Part shown: positions 51,275-63,333 of the stretch, piece by piece | Layout: each line of letters starts with the position of its first letter | How positions within the stretch are numbered: position 1 is the stretch's first letter | NCBI RefSeq assembly: GCF_001039355.2 | Contig: NW_019776093.1 | Coordinates: 17,411-81,410, forward strand | Direction: 5' to 3' | From: Lingula anatina | Lineage: Eukaryota > Brachiopoda > Lingulata > Lingulida > Lingulidae | DNA length: 64,000 nucleotides | Notes under the pieces: model-generated | Told to the model about the DNA's origin: nothing | The model's database searches: none | The model's input: the letters and a program-made list of their open reading frames with translations, nothing else | Program-made: the position numbers and the translations under genes

Positions 51275-53521
51275 GCCTTAATCTGAAAATATAATAACAT
51301 CCGATAAGATATCTGTAAGTAACATTCAGAGAAAGCAGTACACGATCTACTATAATGTACAGATTGTATCGGAGCCATGTGTTAAGTACTGGTATGCAAA
51401 TAAATTATTCACAGTCTACACGAAGAATTTATTTAGCCTGATGCTGTTCATTATATTCAAACATGCTATATTTAGTTTTTGACACAGAACTACTGAGTAC
51501 ATACATGTATATCACACTATTCAGTGTAAAATGTGTTTTACCGGCAGTTATATATATGATTAGGCCTGTCCCTGCTATCGATAAACATACTATGCGTAGC
51601 AATTGCACAATATTGTTATATGAAATCATATTGTAAAAATGTACTTGTACTAGTTAATAAAGAACTTCATTAAAAAGAAAAAGGAGGAAAAGAAACAATG
51701 CCTCGTTTACGTAGTCGTAGGTGTAAATTGACACGCATAATTATACAGCGGGTTTCGAGAACAAAAGATACAGAGGCTATTGGAATAATGGTAGAATATC
51801 ACGACCAGTAACTATACGACCCCTTTTGTCTTCTATATGAAAACGCATAATGTCACACTAAATCACCTTTATTTATGATATGCCTTATGTGGGCCACTGC
51901 CAGATATTAAGACCCCCCCCCCCCCTCGAGAGGGTAGTTGGGTACCTTTTCCTGTCCTCATCTCTCCTCATCTCTCCTCGTCTATTCTTCCGATCCCCTC
52001 ACGCCACGGCACGCTGCACTTGGTTTACTGCATCGCGCGAGTGTAAGCACGTAAAAGTAATTAGCTATAGACCACGGTGGTAGTGAAGAACAAAAGACTC
52101 AGACGTGGTGTAACTCGCAAAACCGCACGTCTCGCATGAATGCGTTATAACCCGCTAAAACACACAAATACTATTCATCGAAGTACAGAATCGTAAACAC
52201 ACATGAAAGGCACTGAGCGTTTATAACCACATATGAAAAAAGAAAGAAGAAAAAACAAGCTGTATTATATTTCAAAAGTGATCTTTTTGCCGTTTTTTAT
52301 TCTCACAACGTTCTCAATAACAGAAGGTATTTCAATTGTTAAAATTTTGTCGTCCTTTTCCGTATTTTGCTTCATTGGAGGTGCCGATAAAGAGCTTGCA
52401 GGCTGGGTTGAAGATGAAGTTACTGAAGCGCACGATGCTTTTGAAATTCAAAATATAGTTGTTTCACGAATATTGCATATTTATTTGAAATGTTTTAACA
52501 ATATTGAAGCAGGGTGCTGCTGCGACTTAAAAGATAATAACGAATGATAAGAAAAATTAAACACACCTGGCGGATAGGAACTGCCACCTTCTATAACGAT
52601 TGGGTCGGTAATAAATCTAGCTGAGAGAGGGTGACGTCCTCCTCCGCTCCAAACATGATGAATAGTGTGGTAATGAAGATAGCAGGGTAGTTGCGTGAGT
52701 GTGATGTCGTGAACTGTTGTTGAAGTTAATGGACCGTGGTCTAAGTAAGCTACGCACTCGTGTATGCCACATAACCCTCGCTGACTCGGGGTCTTTCTAT
52801 TACTGAACCCATGCTTGAACGTCGCTGGAGTAGAACAAAAAGGAGAGGGAGGTCGGGCCTTGACCTTTCATGTTAATCTGTGGGTTAATTATACTCTGGG
52901 CCACATTTCTGTAAAACGTACATTGTATACATGTACACCGGAGATTTGGTGTGGATCGTGCGTACGATATCTTAAATCTGACGTCGGAGTTATTATTTCG
53001 GTTGAACACGCAAAATGTTTATTGTTGAGACTGTGAAGTAAAACCCCGGTACAGGCTAATACTATGATCTCAGACTATAAACGAATAGAAGAGACGAAGA
53101 GGAGAAAAAAGGAGACACTTACTGTGTTTTCCGCGTAGTTTCGTACACCCTTAATACACTACATAGGGCACGTACAGGTCTGATTAAAGCAAGGAGTAAG
53201 TGAAATGTTATAAGTGACAGGATTTGACCTGGAAATACCTGCACATACAGTAAACATGTTTATCTTACGATGCATGTTGTGCTGAGGATACCGGGCCACT
53301 GACCTCGCGGCTAAAACGTCACCGTGGGGCTCTTATCGCGGCTAATGGACAACAAACAGGTGCTATATTGATCTACTATACGCGCTAGGCATATGTTAGA
53401 ATGGTGGGTATACCTGATATAAAATACACTATGTTATGTTTTTGTACCTGTGTTTATATGACGCTCAGTGCAGGGAGCTTACAAATGTGTCGTATTTATC
53501 ATTTACCGGGGTACAGCTCAA

Positions 53522-53573
<52 letters not shown>

Positions 53574-53919
53574 GCAGGGCTGGAGTAACTGTGGGCAGTT
53601 GATCTCCCAGCGAGTTCTGAAAAAAATGTTCAAAATTCTTCCTTTTCCTTCAGTGAGAGCCTAGATAACTGTGCAGCTGGTGGCAGAAATAGCCTGCCTA
53701 CTTAATAATAATAATAATGATAATAATAATCGTCGTATTAATACATAAAAGCATAAAATGAAAATTGAAATGATCACCTGTTTAGTCTTCTTTTCATGTC
53801 ATAGCTCCCCTCAATGTATTTCTGTTCCCTTGCAACTCCTCTCTTGAATAAGTACTAAAATGTGGACATTCAACAACACCCCCCAGTCCCAGCTCCAAAC
53901 ATTTTCCTCAGCCTCTATA

Positions 53920-54113
53920 GGACCATTCCCATACCTTCACTTACTGGCAGGATCGGTCTATCTCCGAGAAGTTTCTTGCTAAATTACATATATTCTAAGC
54001 GTGCACGAAAATTTATTATATTTTAGAAGCTTTAGTAGGCGTGAGAGACATTGATGCCAAGATCCCCCTGAAAGTTAGATCGATCCTGCTAGTACGATGG
54101 GGTTATTGGAACC
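53920..54113. mobile_element. About 200 bp MITE, second copy
   Basis: Left end GGACCATTCCCATACC, right end (reverse complement) GGTTCCAATAACC. The inner part of both ends shares GCAGGATCG. Diverged relative of 16046-16266. Confidence 0.6.
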
Positions 54114-54132
54114 GAGTCTAAGACCCTGCTAT

Positions 54133-54275
54133 TACTTCCGCCAAGAAGGTTATATTTTCACTTCTGTTAAATTTTCTTCCTGTTTAATAGTTCGTTACCA
54201 GCCTAAAGGTTATGGATGAACTTTGATCAAATTTTAGGTCGGAAAAGGAATAACGTTTAAATGATTAGACTTTGG
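54133..54275. repeat. Decayed ACCTCCG-type dispersed repeat
   Basis: ACTTCCGCCAAGAAGG and GGTTATGGATGAACTTTGAT correspond to the left half of the copy at 39065; the right end is not recognisable. Confidence 0.55.
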
Positions 54276-54607
54276 TGGTTAATTAATAGATTAAATATTA
54301 CTTAATCATTAGTTAATAATCTGTCTAGTATTTGACTGAGGCATAAGGCATAATTACAGTTATGGTTCCGATGACCATTTTTTGGACAGGCACGGGAGTT
54401 GTCTAGGAAATTGCTGCCAATACAACAACCAATTATCTTTTGTCGATTACCCTGTATGTGCTGGTAACATCAATTACATAGGATATGGAAACGAGATAGG
54501 ATAACCCTTATCTTAATGAAATAATTTTGGGTAGAAGAGTAAATAATGCATTTTTGTAGCCAGTGATAGGATATCTCCGGCTATTAAAAATCCCGGTACG
54601 GTAAATG

Positions 54608-54616
54608 TATATAAAG
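54608..54616 (+). promoter_or_regulatory. TATA box of the TIL-protein gene
   Basis: TATATAAAG lies about 30 bp before a likely transcription start near 54640. A 5' UTR exon then ends at 54695 with a consensus donor (AAG|GTAAGT). Inferred from position and splice signal. Confidence 0.6.
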
Positions 54617-54639
54617 GTCACTGCGCTGATCAAAATACA

Positions 54640-54695
54640 GAAGCTGCCTTTAGAAGACTTTGTTGCTACAGGGAGGTTTCACCGTTGAATTTAAG
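54640..54695 (+). other. Probable 5' UTR exon of the TIL-protein gene
   Basis: Bounded on the right by AAG|GTAAGT; the next exon begins at 55527, one base before the start codon. The left end is estimated from the TATA box. Confidence 0.5.
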
Positions 54696-55527
54696 GTAAG
54701 TCTTCTATAAACTGTCAAGCCCAGATATAGGGAATGAATAACAAAATTTAGTCTCTCATCCTCCAAATAGGATGAAGAGTACAGGGGGTTCTTTAAAACA
54801 AATGTACGTGACAGGGTTTGCAAACTTTTAAAAATTTAATGACATCGATTATGCATTTCTTTTTTTTTCTTAAATACATTTTTTATTTTAAAACTAAATA
54901 CGAAATTTGTTTAAAGTCTCATCATTAGAAAAACATCTTTACAAGAAATACAACTACAGGGTATTATCGTTAAACAGATCATTTGTGTACAATGCAGAAT
55001 ACTGAAATGTACATATATACCACTTAAATATGCCTTCTAATTAGAGTAGATGAAGGTAAAAGTCACTTTGAAGTTGTCTAATTTTCTAGAATATTGTTTT
55101 GTGTGTTGTACCAGTATACTTTATATCCTTTTATATAAAAGCTCAATAATCTGCCTCAAATACCATAACCACATCTATTATCCTCACATTGTTAAATGGC
55201 ACAATACATATAACATTGTTCTTCTTCCGTTTTCCAAAGAAAAAGAGTAACGTTAATTTCATTTATTGGAATCTGAAATCTTATCGCTTATCATCACATA
55301 TGGTTTTACCGTGCATTTACGATAACATACAAAGAAATGCCTTATAAATGAAATTGATTATATTTCAGATTTCGTTAAATTAATAAATAAACGTGAGGTT
55401 TTCGGAATCAAAATGTGATAAAAGAACAAAATCGAACATTACAATAGGTTTGTTCACGATGAAAATGACGGCATAAAACTCGGTTACTAGGAGAACTAAC
55501 ACTCAAATTGTATTGTTTTCCCGCAGG

Positions 55528-56340
55528 ATGCAGGGGTTTACAGTGTTCATGCTGCTAGTCGTGGCTGTCGTCGCCAATGCCGACTTTATCATGTTTCCTA
55601 GAACAGACGGTAAAAGATTTTAAAGTACATGTTTTATAAAAAAATTAGCTTCATATCTTAAAATATATATACCTAATGGACAATAGAAGTGTCACAGTAT
55701 GAATCAGAATCAGAATTAGAGTAATCAAATAATAATCAAGTAGTCAATAATCAAAGTATGCAGATCTTGTTTTGTAGTTACAATGCCTGGTTTACATTTG
55801 TTTTTGTTTTTCTTTTGTGTGAAATTTGATGTAAATAAAATGATACCAGGAGCATGTAATTCCACAGTCATTTATCTCCACCAAAGTATTGGTTCAGTAG
55901 GAGTGACACTTCTATTGTGCATTGTGTGTAGACAAAATATAGCAGTGTTATCAACGCCGGTGCGTTCTATTTTAGCGTAAAACCTTTAAAGTTTTGTTTT
56001 ACCTTTGTTGATTTCTACCCCTACTCATTGTTTCTGTGGCAGAATATCTGCATTACCCATTCCTTTTAAAACGCATCTTTATTTTTTTTTCATCACAAGA
56101 ACTCAACCAGTGTGTTCGGTTAAAATTCCTCCATTACTCTCCTTTCCAGATTGCCCGGGGAATTTAGTCAAAACCACAAGCAATTGCGATTTGGCATGCG
56201 CGCGCACTTGCGAGAAACCCGGAGTTCCGGCCTGCTACCGGATATGCTGGCGTGGGTGTGTCTGTCCACCAGGTGCCCCATTGCTCGTGGACAAGGCAAA
56301 CTGGATTTGCGGCTCCAGCGCAGACTGTCCTAAGAAGTGA
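55528..56340 (+). CDS. Small secreted ten-cysteine TIL-domain protein
   Basis: Two coding exons, 55528-55609 and 56150-56340 (TGA), split after the first base of codon 28; 90 residues. Residues 1-18 form a clear signal peptide (hydrophobic LLVVAVVA, cleavage after ANA). The mature part has ten cysteines at 29, 40, 44, 48, 56, 60, 64, 66, 81 and 87, spaced like the trypsin-inhibitor-like (TIL) domain, including the G-C-V-C-P-P-G core at 63-69. Single TIL-domain secreted proteins are usually serine protease inhibitors of the Ascaris type, stabilised by five disulfides. The stretch between Cys56 and Cys60 (Tyr-Arg-Ile) lies where the reactive loop of such inhibitors is expected. An inhibitor role in defence or secretion is inference. 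It sits alone between two SLC16 genes on the other strand. Confidence 0.85.
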
Positions 56341-56392
56341 TTTCTGCCTGCTGGCATAAAGCAAGACGCGTAATGAATCCCGAAGTAATGAA

Positions 56393-56398
56393 AATAAA
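56393..56398 (+). terminator. Polyadenylation signal of the TIL-protein gene
   Basis: AATAAA 53 bp after the stop codon, inside AAAATAAAAG; fits a short 3' UTR. Confidence 0.65.
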
Positions 56399-56654
56399 AG
56401 TCGTGAAATCCAAAAGATGTTTCTTTGTTTGTTTGATTTTTTTTCAAAAGAATGTTGTGAATAATAAATGTTAAAAAGATGAAGGTTGTATTTCCCTTCC
56501 AACAAAAAATGGAACCGACAGCGGTATATTAAAAAAAAAAAAAGAAAATATTTTTCTTGCATTGAATATAAATAATGCAAAATGTTCGTCAACAAAAATA
56601 AAGTACAAAACGTCACAGACGTACAAGTCCATCATCATGAATAAAGGAATATCG

Positions 56655-56804
56655 TATTATTCCACTATATTACAGTGAGGTTAATTGAGCTGTCAAGGCC
56701 GTTTGGCAATAATATCTTATCCATTAAAGGTACACCATGTTAGTTTGAAATGTTCCAAAGTCGTATTTCCTGTGTATGCAGATAAGGCAGCTGCTCATCA
56801 ATAC

Positions 56805-56856
<52 letters not shown>

Positions 56857-57925
56857 CGAAAGAACCCCTCACATAAAAACAACCGGTGTCGTGTTTTCTT
56901 CTGGAGTGCACAGATGGACATTGCGGTCCTTTCAAGCCAGTCATTTAGAACTAATTACATTATGTAATCAGGGACAGATTGACCGCGTAGGAGAAACGGC
57001 TATTTTTTATTTTTATTTATTTACTTATTTTGTTTTAGGAAAAAGCGATTTGACAGGAAATTGCCGAATTCGATACCTTAAATTACACAGCGGCTGGTTT
57101 GTCCGGGAAACGGAATAAAGATGATTCGTGGCTAATCATATAAAATGATGTTATTCTAGTAAAAGTACATTCAATTTACTGCACAATTTTGAAAAGAGCT
57201 AGGTACCAATTTCTAGTTCACGGTCAAAAGCTAATGCATGTCACGTTTTGAAGTAAACTAATGGGAGTAAAATAACACATTTTACAGCATATATTATTCC
57301 ATTATATTACAGTGTGGTTAATTGAGCTGTCAAGGCCGTTTGGCAATAACATCTTATCCATTAAAGGTACACCATGTTAGTTTGAAATGTTCCAAAGTCG
57401 TATTTCCTGTGTATGCAAATAAGGCAGCTGCTCATCTTTCCCAATAATAAAAAAAAAAAAGAAAGAACCCCTCACATAACAACAACCGATGTCGTTCCTT
57501 TTCTCTTCTGGAATACACAGATGGACATTGCAGCCCAATTAAGTCACTAGCCAGTCATTTAGAACTAATTATATTATGTAATCAGAAACAGTGTAAAGCA
57601 TCGAACCCAACTGACTAGACAGGTCGACCGAGTAGGAGGAACGGCTATTTTTATTTTCATTTTTTTTGGAAAGGCTATTTGACAGGTAATTGCCGGATAT
57701 GATACCTTAAATAACACAGCAGCTGGTTTGTTCGGGAAACGGAATTAGATAATTCGTGGTTAATCATATAAAATGATGTTATTCTAGTAAAAGTACATTC
57801 AATTTACTGCACAATTCAGAAAAGAGCTGGACATCAATTTCTAGTTCACGGTCAAAAGCTAATGCATGCCACGTTTTGAAGTAAACTAATGAGAGTAAAG
57901 TAACACATTTTACAGCATATAAGGC
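56655..57925. repeat. Tandem duplication, two units of about 635 bp
   Basis: The unit starting near 56655 (ATTACAGTGAGGTTAATTGA) recurs near 57293 (ATTACAGTGTGGTTAATTGA) and runs in parallel to TTTTACAGCATAT at about 57285 and 57920. The two are clearly diverged (several percent) with an (AAT)n expansion at 56802-56853 only in the first. No gene is seen in it. Confidence 0.85.
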
Positions 57926-57987
57926 CAATTATTGCCTCTTGTCGCTTCTTACTATACAGTATCTTCTTTCCTTTCTTTTCTTTTTGA

Positions 57988-58011
57988 TGTGTGTGTGTGT
58001 GCGTGTGTGTA

Positions 58012-58069
<58 letters not shown>

Positions 58070-58117
58070 TCGATATGCGTGTGTGTGTGCGCCCGCGCGC
58101 TCGTGCGTGTGCAAGAG

Positions 58118-58158
<41 letters not shown>

Positions 58159-58260
58159 GAGAGAGAGAGAGGCGAGAGGGAGGAAGAGAGAAAGAGAATG
58201 GATGTGTGTGTGTGTGTGTGTTAGAGAGAGAAAAAGAATAAGGAATACGAGGGAGTGAGA
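57988..58260. repeat. Compound (GT)n/(GA)n microsatellite
   Basis: Alternating (GT)n and (GA)n blocks over about 270 bp. The long Ser/Leu- or His/Thr-rich open frames on both strands here are products of the repeat. Confidence 0.95.
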
Positions 58261-59445
58261 GAAGGCGCGAATGCATATGCGCGTATCTGTGTATATGTGT
58301 GAGGGTATGCATGCGCTCACGTGTGCGTAATTATATAGTGAAATAAGTTGGGTTGAAATTCGCTCTAGTGAGCCCACTGATAGCAGCTGAAAACATTGAC
58401 GACGATACTACAATTAATCATGTGACGGAAAATAACTGACAAAAGACAACTTACTCTAGGACTCAAATTAACTTGACATTACAAGCCTACACTCCTCGCT
58501 ATGTAAACTGATAAAAATGAAATGCTTACAGTATATTTAACTAAATATGCCATGTCTGCTACTTTATAAATGACCAACTAGCTACCTCAACATAATACAT
58601 CAAACCCAAACCCAACAAAATACAATATTTCTTCAGGGCCTGTCCATTCATCCTACTTATAATTAGGACATCCGACTCTTTATCAGTTCATGCAGATACA
58701 TGTACTGCAGTTTGCAAAAAAAAAAAAAAAAAAAAAAAAAAGTAACAAAAAATCCATTACTAATTGTGGTACATTTATTATTTGGAAATGTCTTACTGAG
58801 TTAAAACTGAAAAATATGAACACAGAGCCAAAATATCCAAGCATTTTAGGTCGGCAAGCAGTCGCCAAAGGCCGCCCAAATAAGGTTCATACATGTAAGA
58901 GGAGACAAAAGGTTAGGGCACATTCTCAATATAACCATATTTCTACATAGGTCGATCTTACTCTCCCAGAGGGCATGTATTCAGGTTAACTGTATGACGC
59001 ACCTACTCTTGTTTCTGATGCACTCGTATAATGATTTTTTGTATTCTGTTAAACGCCAGGAGAAAGCGTATAGTCTGCTAACCTGATTTTTATACAGCGA
59101 GAGTCCTTGCTTAACTAGCCATATGACCATTCTAAGATGCTGCATGTCCTCATGCGCCCTTGGTCAAAAATTGAGGTAAAAAGAAAGTGTTATCATCATC
59201 ACCATCATCATCATCATCATTATCATCATCATCACCACCATTATTGTAATCATGATCATCATTATCATCAATAAGAAGAACGGCACAATCCTCTCCACAT
59301 CGCTCGATTCTTATTTAACTAACGTGTTTTTTACCTATGACGCTTGATGACCAGCAGGTCTGCTGAACAAAGCATTTAAATGATTTTTCAAAACACGCTT
59401 AATGTCTTAGGATGCTATTAACTTCTTCGCCCAAAGTTTTGTTGT
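58261..59445. other. Spacer downstream of SLC16 gene 2
   Basis: 3' flank of SLC16 gene 2 (minus strand). Contains an A-run at 58717-58741 and an imperfect (ATC)n array at about 59193-59270. No exon seen. Confidence 0.5.
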
Positions 59446-61724
59446 TCATAATATTCCGGCTGTTGTAATAATTGCTGCATCGAGATCCGGTATATTGGCT
59501 AAGCATGGCACCTCGGCATCGATCGTTTCCTTTTGACAGCGTTTTATAGTTGCCATGGCAAAACTACACGTGATCACAACCCCTCCTGAAATGTAAAATG
59601 TGACGTCATATGACCCTGTGACGTCGGTGACCCATCCTGAAATTTAAAAAAAAGTTGGGTGACATCAATATCGTTTTCATGGGAAGGGAATAATTGGCCA
59701 CGCACTCCCCCCCCCAAAAGACCCTGTCACAGCTAGCATAAAAATTTTGAAAAAAGCTTTGAAAAAAAAAAACGAATAATAACATAGGGCATTTTCAATA
59801 TAATTTTTTTGGAATTCAGCCTCTGTCTCGCAGATTTACCTAAAAACGGAACTAGCAGCGTCGATATCCCAACTATGACCAATGTAAAGCCAATGCTTGT
59901 GTTCAATTTGCCCAGTCCAAAGAGATCGCGCAACACGACTGGCATGAGTAAAATGCATGCTCCTAGAAATGAAGAAAATCTGATACTTGTTAACCTCGAG
60001 AGATGAGCCCTTTTCAAGGTATGTTTAGCAATATTTAGCCAATCGAAGCAATAAGGAAATCGAAGCAATTTCAACCAACCATATGCATTTAATGAATTAC
60101 TAATAAACAATGTAATAAAAACATTAAATAGAAACAAAAATTCAAATGAATAACACAAGACGAGTAAATGAAAACACATATACAAGCATATGTACATATT
60201 TAGATTTTAAGTCCAATTTTCTGATAAGATGCACCAAGCACTTCCGTTTAATAAGAACTGAATTAAATCGTTCGAGTTGCTTTCCTTACACGGATTTCAT
60301 CGTTTTACATGTAAAATACTTGTATGGACCTACTGTCAAAAGATTACTAGTTTCAGTTAAAGGGATAATAACTCTTCGTATGATATCTATATTACACAAT
60401 AAAAACATTGTACACAACTCATAGAAATATAATATATTCTGTTTTACCACAAAAACGGCAATTATAGCTAATATTCAGATATCTGAGCTTGTCTTCAGAT
60501 CACATGACCTCCATTGATGGCTATACTCTGTTATAATCTCTTAAGAGATTTTAACAAAAAATCAAACGTTTTAGAAAAAAACAGGAACTAACTTTGCATG
60601 TAAAAATGGATTTATTAACCATTGGCTAATATGGGGAAATTGTTGTTTACTCCAGGGAAATTCATTTTTTGGCCAAAACGAAGAGTTATTATCCCTTTAA
60701 GAGAAAATAATGAAAATATAATGAAATAAGATGTGGAGTGGAAAAGAAGCATTACCTTGAGACAATCCCATAAGAATAACGACGATCACCAATGTTGCGT
60801 ACGTTTTGCAAAATGGACTCACAATCAACGCCACCCCACCAATGAAAGCGCCGGCAGCCAGTAACTTTAGACGGTGATGACGTACGTGGTTCCGGTCGGC
60901 AACAAACCCTATGAGGGGCCGTGCAGCAATATTCACGATCCCTATGACGGATATCAGAAATGCTGCTTCAGGGCCCCCTATGTTGCGCTCCATGGCACTG
61001 TCCGGCATGAAGGTCAATGGAACCACGACTGCAAATTGGCAACCGAAGAAACACACGAGCCATACCACAAAGGAGGGCTCTTTCAGCAGCGACCAGTGTA
61101 TGACCCCGACAGGGCCGTCTCTGCGGCATTTGTCAAAGCACGTGGTAAAACTACCTTTGTTTTCAGGCTGCAGAGAATGGTCAATAGATGGCGTTGTATT
61201 TACCCCAGTGGTTGTTTTGGGATTAATATCACGTTCTTTTGTGTCATTTTCAATTATTTGAGATTGATTTAGCTGTAGTTCTTTAGAATTGAGATCGTCT
61301 TTGCTTTTAACAGTCCCATCATCAAAGTCTTGAGCATACTTCATAGTGGTCTTAAACACGTTGCACTCATACTCAGTGTCCTTTATCACAATCATATCTA
61401 CGGCTTTTGATGGCATCTTTTCCTCCAATCCAAGATCGGTATCTGGGAGATCGCCCAAAGCTTCCACACTGCTATCCGTTTTATGTTTTGGAAGCGGTTT
61501 ATACAGTAGCCCCAAAAAGGTCCCAGTGAAGCTCACACCGGCCAAGACGATCATTAAGTGTCTCCAGCCTACCAGATCAGCCAGCCAGCGTTGAAACGGC
61601 GCCAGGGCAAAAGTCCCAATGCCTGAGCCGGCGACAGATATGCCCATAGCCAGAGTACGTCGTTTATCGAAGTAATGTTGAACACAGACGACGCTGGGGA
61701 AGATCATGAAGCCTAATCCTATTC
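59446..61724 (-). CDS. Monocarboxylate-transporter-like protein (SLC16 family), gene 2, 3' part
   Basis: Three exons on the minus strand: 61724-60756, 59962-59840, 59636-59446 (TGA at 59448-59446). Same intron positions and phases as gene 1, and exon 4 has the same length (123 nt). Features: FDKRRTLAMGIS, SGIGTFALAPFQRWLADLVGWR, long polar loop, IHWSLLKEPSFVVWL, helix 8 IVNIAARPLIGFVADR with Arg kept and Asn in place of the MCT1 Asp, and GWVTDVTGSYDVTFY. The exons for the N-terminus (PDGGWGW and helices 2-3) are expected to the right of the window. The two genes are a tandem pair in the same orientation, so probably a local duplication, but the cytosolic loop and C-terminus have diverged strongly. 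Likely plasma-membrane transporter, substrate unknown. Confidence 0.9.
60357..60700. mobile_element. TTAA-flanked MITE with perfect inverted ends
   Basis: TTAA-AGGGATAATAACTCTT at the left and AAGAGTTATTATCCCT-TTAA at the right: inverted repeats of about 19 bp, flanked by TTAA on both sides, total 344 bp, no coding capacity. The TTAA target is that of piggyBac-type transposases. It lies in intron 3 of SLC16 gene 2, ending 56 bp from the exon end. Relatives: 21587-21940, 26121-26477 and a lone left end at 3544-3566. Confidence 0.88.
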
Positions 61725-62335
61725 CTGAGAAAGGCAGATAGAATAAATATGAATAAGGCATTCACTGGCAATATTTAAATATACATAATATTAATATAAA
61801 ACTGTAAATTTTGGACAAGTGATTTGGAGATGATAACCTACTTCAATAGTTTCCGTTTGATAGCCATATTGCGGATAATACATATGTATAGATATATTGA
61901 CCTCTAATTATATGTGTAAACTATTTAAAATATTAGAATAGCCATCCTTTCTGTAAAAAAATTGTGAGATATTATTACAGTTAAAACATAGAAAAGCTTC
62001 AATTTTGCGCTTATCAACGACATACTTGGGGCAATTTTTTACAATGATACGTTCAGGTTTTAAGAAGGGGAAATGTAATGAATTTGAATACCAAGGCTTG
62101 TATATGTAATTCCTGAAGACACGCTTTATACCATTATTTTCAATTGGGCTTGAAAACGTGTATATGAAAATGTCTTTACGTAATTCATTTTACCAACCTA
62201 TATGTGTTATCTACAGGATTGGTAATTTTCTTACCTAGAAACCCTTTTTCGACAAAGCAAAAAGCATAATATATGAATAAAATATCAAGATAATTATAGA
62301 GAAAATCAGTCTAACAGTCAAAAAAAGAGTGACAA

Positions 62336-62374
<39 letters not shown>
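61725..62374. other. Intron sequence upstream of SLC16 gene 2 exon 3
   Basis: A/T-rich, no exon recognised on the minus strand. From about 62067 on the sequence is repeated after 63003. A (TA)n array at about 62340-62374 is the insertion site of a Tc1-like element. Confidence 0.5.
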
Positions 62375-62379
<5 letters not shown>

Positions 62380-63002
62380 TGATGCTCATAAGTTAAGCAA
62401 CAACCCGTTTTTTCAAAAGTTTCTTCTATCATGATCATTATTTCACTTGTTGGTGGGATTATGCATATTTCTTTCATATTTTATAAATAACTTATTCAAA
62501 TTGAATATTTCGGTTAAAGAAATACACCACACAGCTTATTGTAATAATCAAAATGACTTAATTAACCAAACGGTACTAAAATATGCCAAACCATGTGTCA
62601 AAAAAGTATGCTCACACAGCAAAAAGTACGTGCTGATTAAAACAGCTTATTATGAAAAAATAAAGTTCGATCATCTAAGAATTAGTTTTAATAAAAGAAG
62701 ACTGATGATAATAGTTGATTAATCGTCTATTATGCAATAAATATTGGGTGTGCTTTCCCTGGTTTTGAACAACAGCTTCACATTGTCTCCTGCAACTTGC
62801 CACTAAATTCTGCCAATCTTGCTTTGAGAGCTGGTTCCATTCTTTATTTACTGCCTGTTGGACCTCTCTAATGTTTTTAACTGGAGGTTGTCTCTCATTT
62901 ATTGCCCTGTCAATCATATCCTAAGCATGCTCGATTACATTGAGAATTGGTAAATATGCAGGCCAATCCAAATGTGGAATACCGCGCTGTTGCAGCGCGT
63001 CT
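62375..63002 (-). mobile_element. Tc1-like transposon, 3' part, copy 1
   Basis: The end motif CACTGATGCTCATAAGTTAA adjoins (TA)n, consistent with a TA target. On the minus strand 62917-62675 encodes a transposase C-terminus: DMIDRAINERQPP, QAVNKEWNQLS, VASCRRQCEAVVQNQGKHTQY, matching the Tc1 tail that normally ends GGHTRY. Just upstream TAG (62923-62921) replaces the usual Trp codon after IEHA. Cut by the N at 63003. Confidence 0.85.
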
Positions 63003-63003
63003 N
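63003..63003. other. Single-N contig join
   Basis: The left contig ends in GCAGCGCGTCT, which recurs at 63957; the right contig restarts with sequence seen from about 62071. Confidence 0.85.
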
Positions 63004-63271
63004 GGAGAAATGTAATGAATTTGAATACCAAGGCTTGTATATGTAATTCCTGAAGACACGCTTTATACCATTATTTTCAATTGGGCTTAAAACGTGTATA
63101 TGAAAATGTCTTTACGTAATTCATTTTACCAACCTATATGTGTTATCTACAGGATGGGTAATTTTCTTACCTAGAAACCCTTTTTCGACAAAGCAAAAAG
63201 CATAATATATGAATAAAATATCAAGATAATTATAGAGAAAATCAGTCTAACAGTCACAAAAAGAGTGACAA

Positions 63272-63330
<59 letters not shown>

Positions 63331-63333
<3 letters not shown>

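Larger units (their letters stand above)
51285..54607. other. Upstream region of SLC16 gene 1, no recognised gene
   Basis: It should contain the 5' UTR exon and promoter of SLC16 gene 1, which I cannot place. Other contents: a C-run at 51914, (TTA)n at 53521-53574, (AAT)n at 53705-53730, a MITE at 53920-54113 and a decayed ACCTCCG-type repeat at 54133. A 104-codon open frame at 52233-52547 shows no family features. Confidence 0.5.

Noticed and set aside
52233-52547. 104-codon open frame upstream of SLC16 gene 1
   Set aside because: A/T-rich, no recognisable domain, no paralogue and no splice or promoter context; within the range of chance frames in this window.
57929-58377. Long His/Thr- and Ser/Leu-rich open frames
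   Set aside because: Products of the compound (GT)n/(GA)n microsatellite; no start context, splice signal or family features.
62447-62722. 91-codon frame repeated at 63402-63677
   Set aside because: Present twice only because of the N-linked duplication; it lies between the end and the antisense transposase tail of the Tc1-like element.
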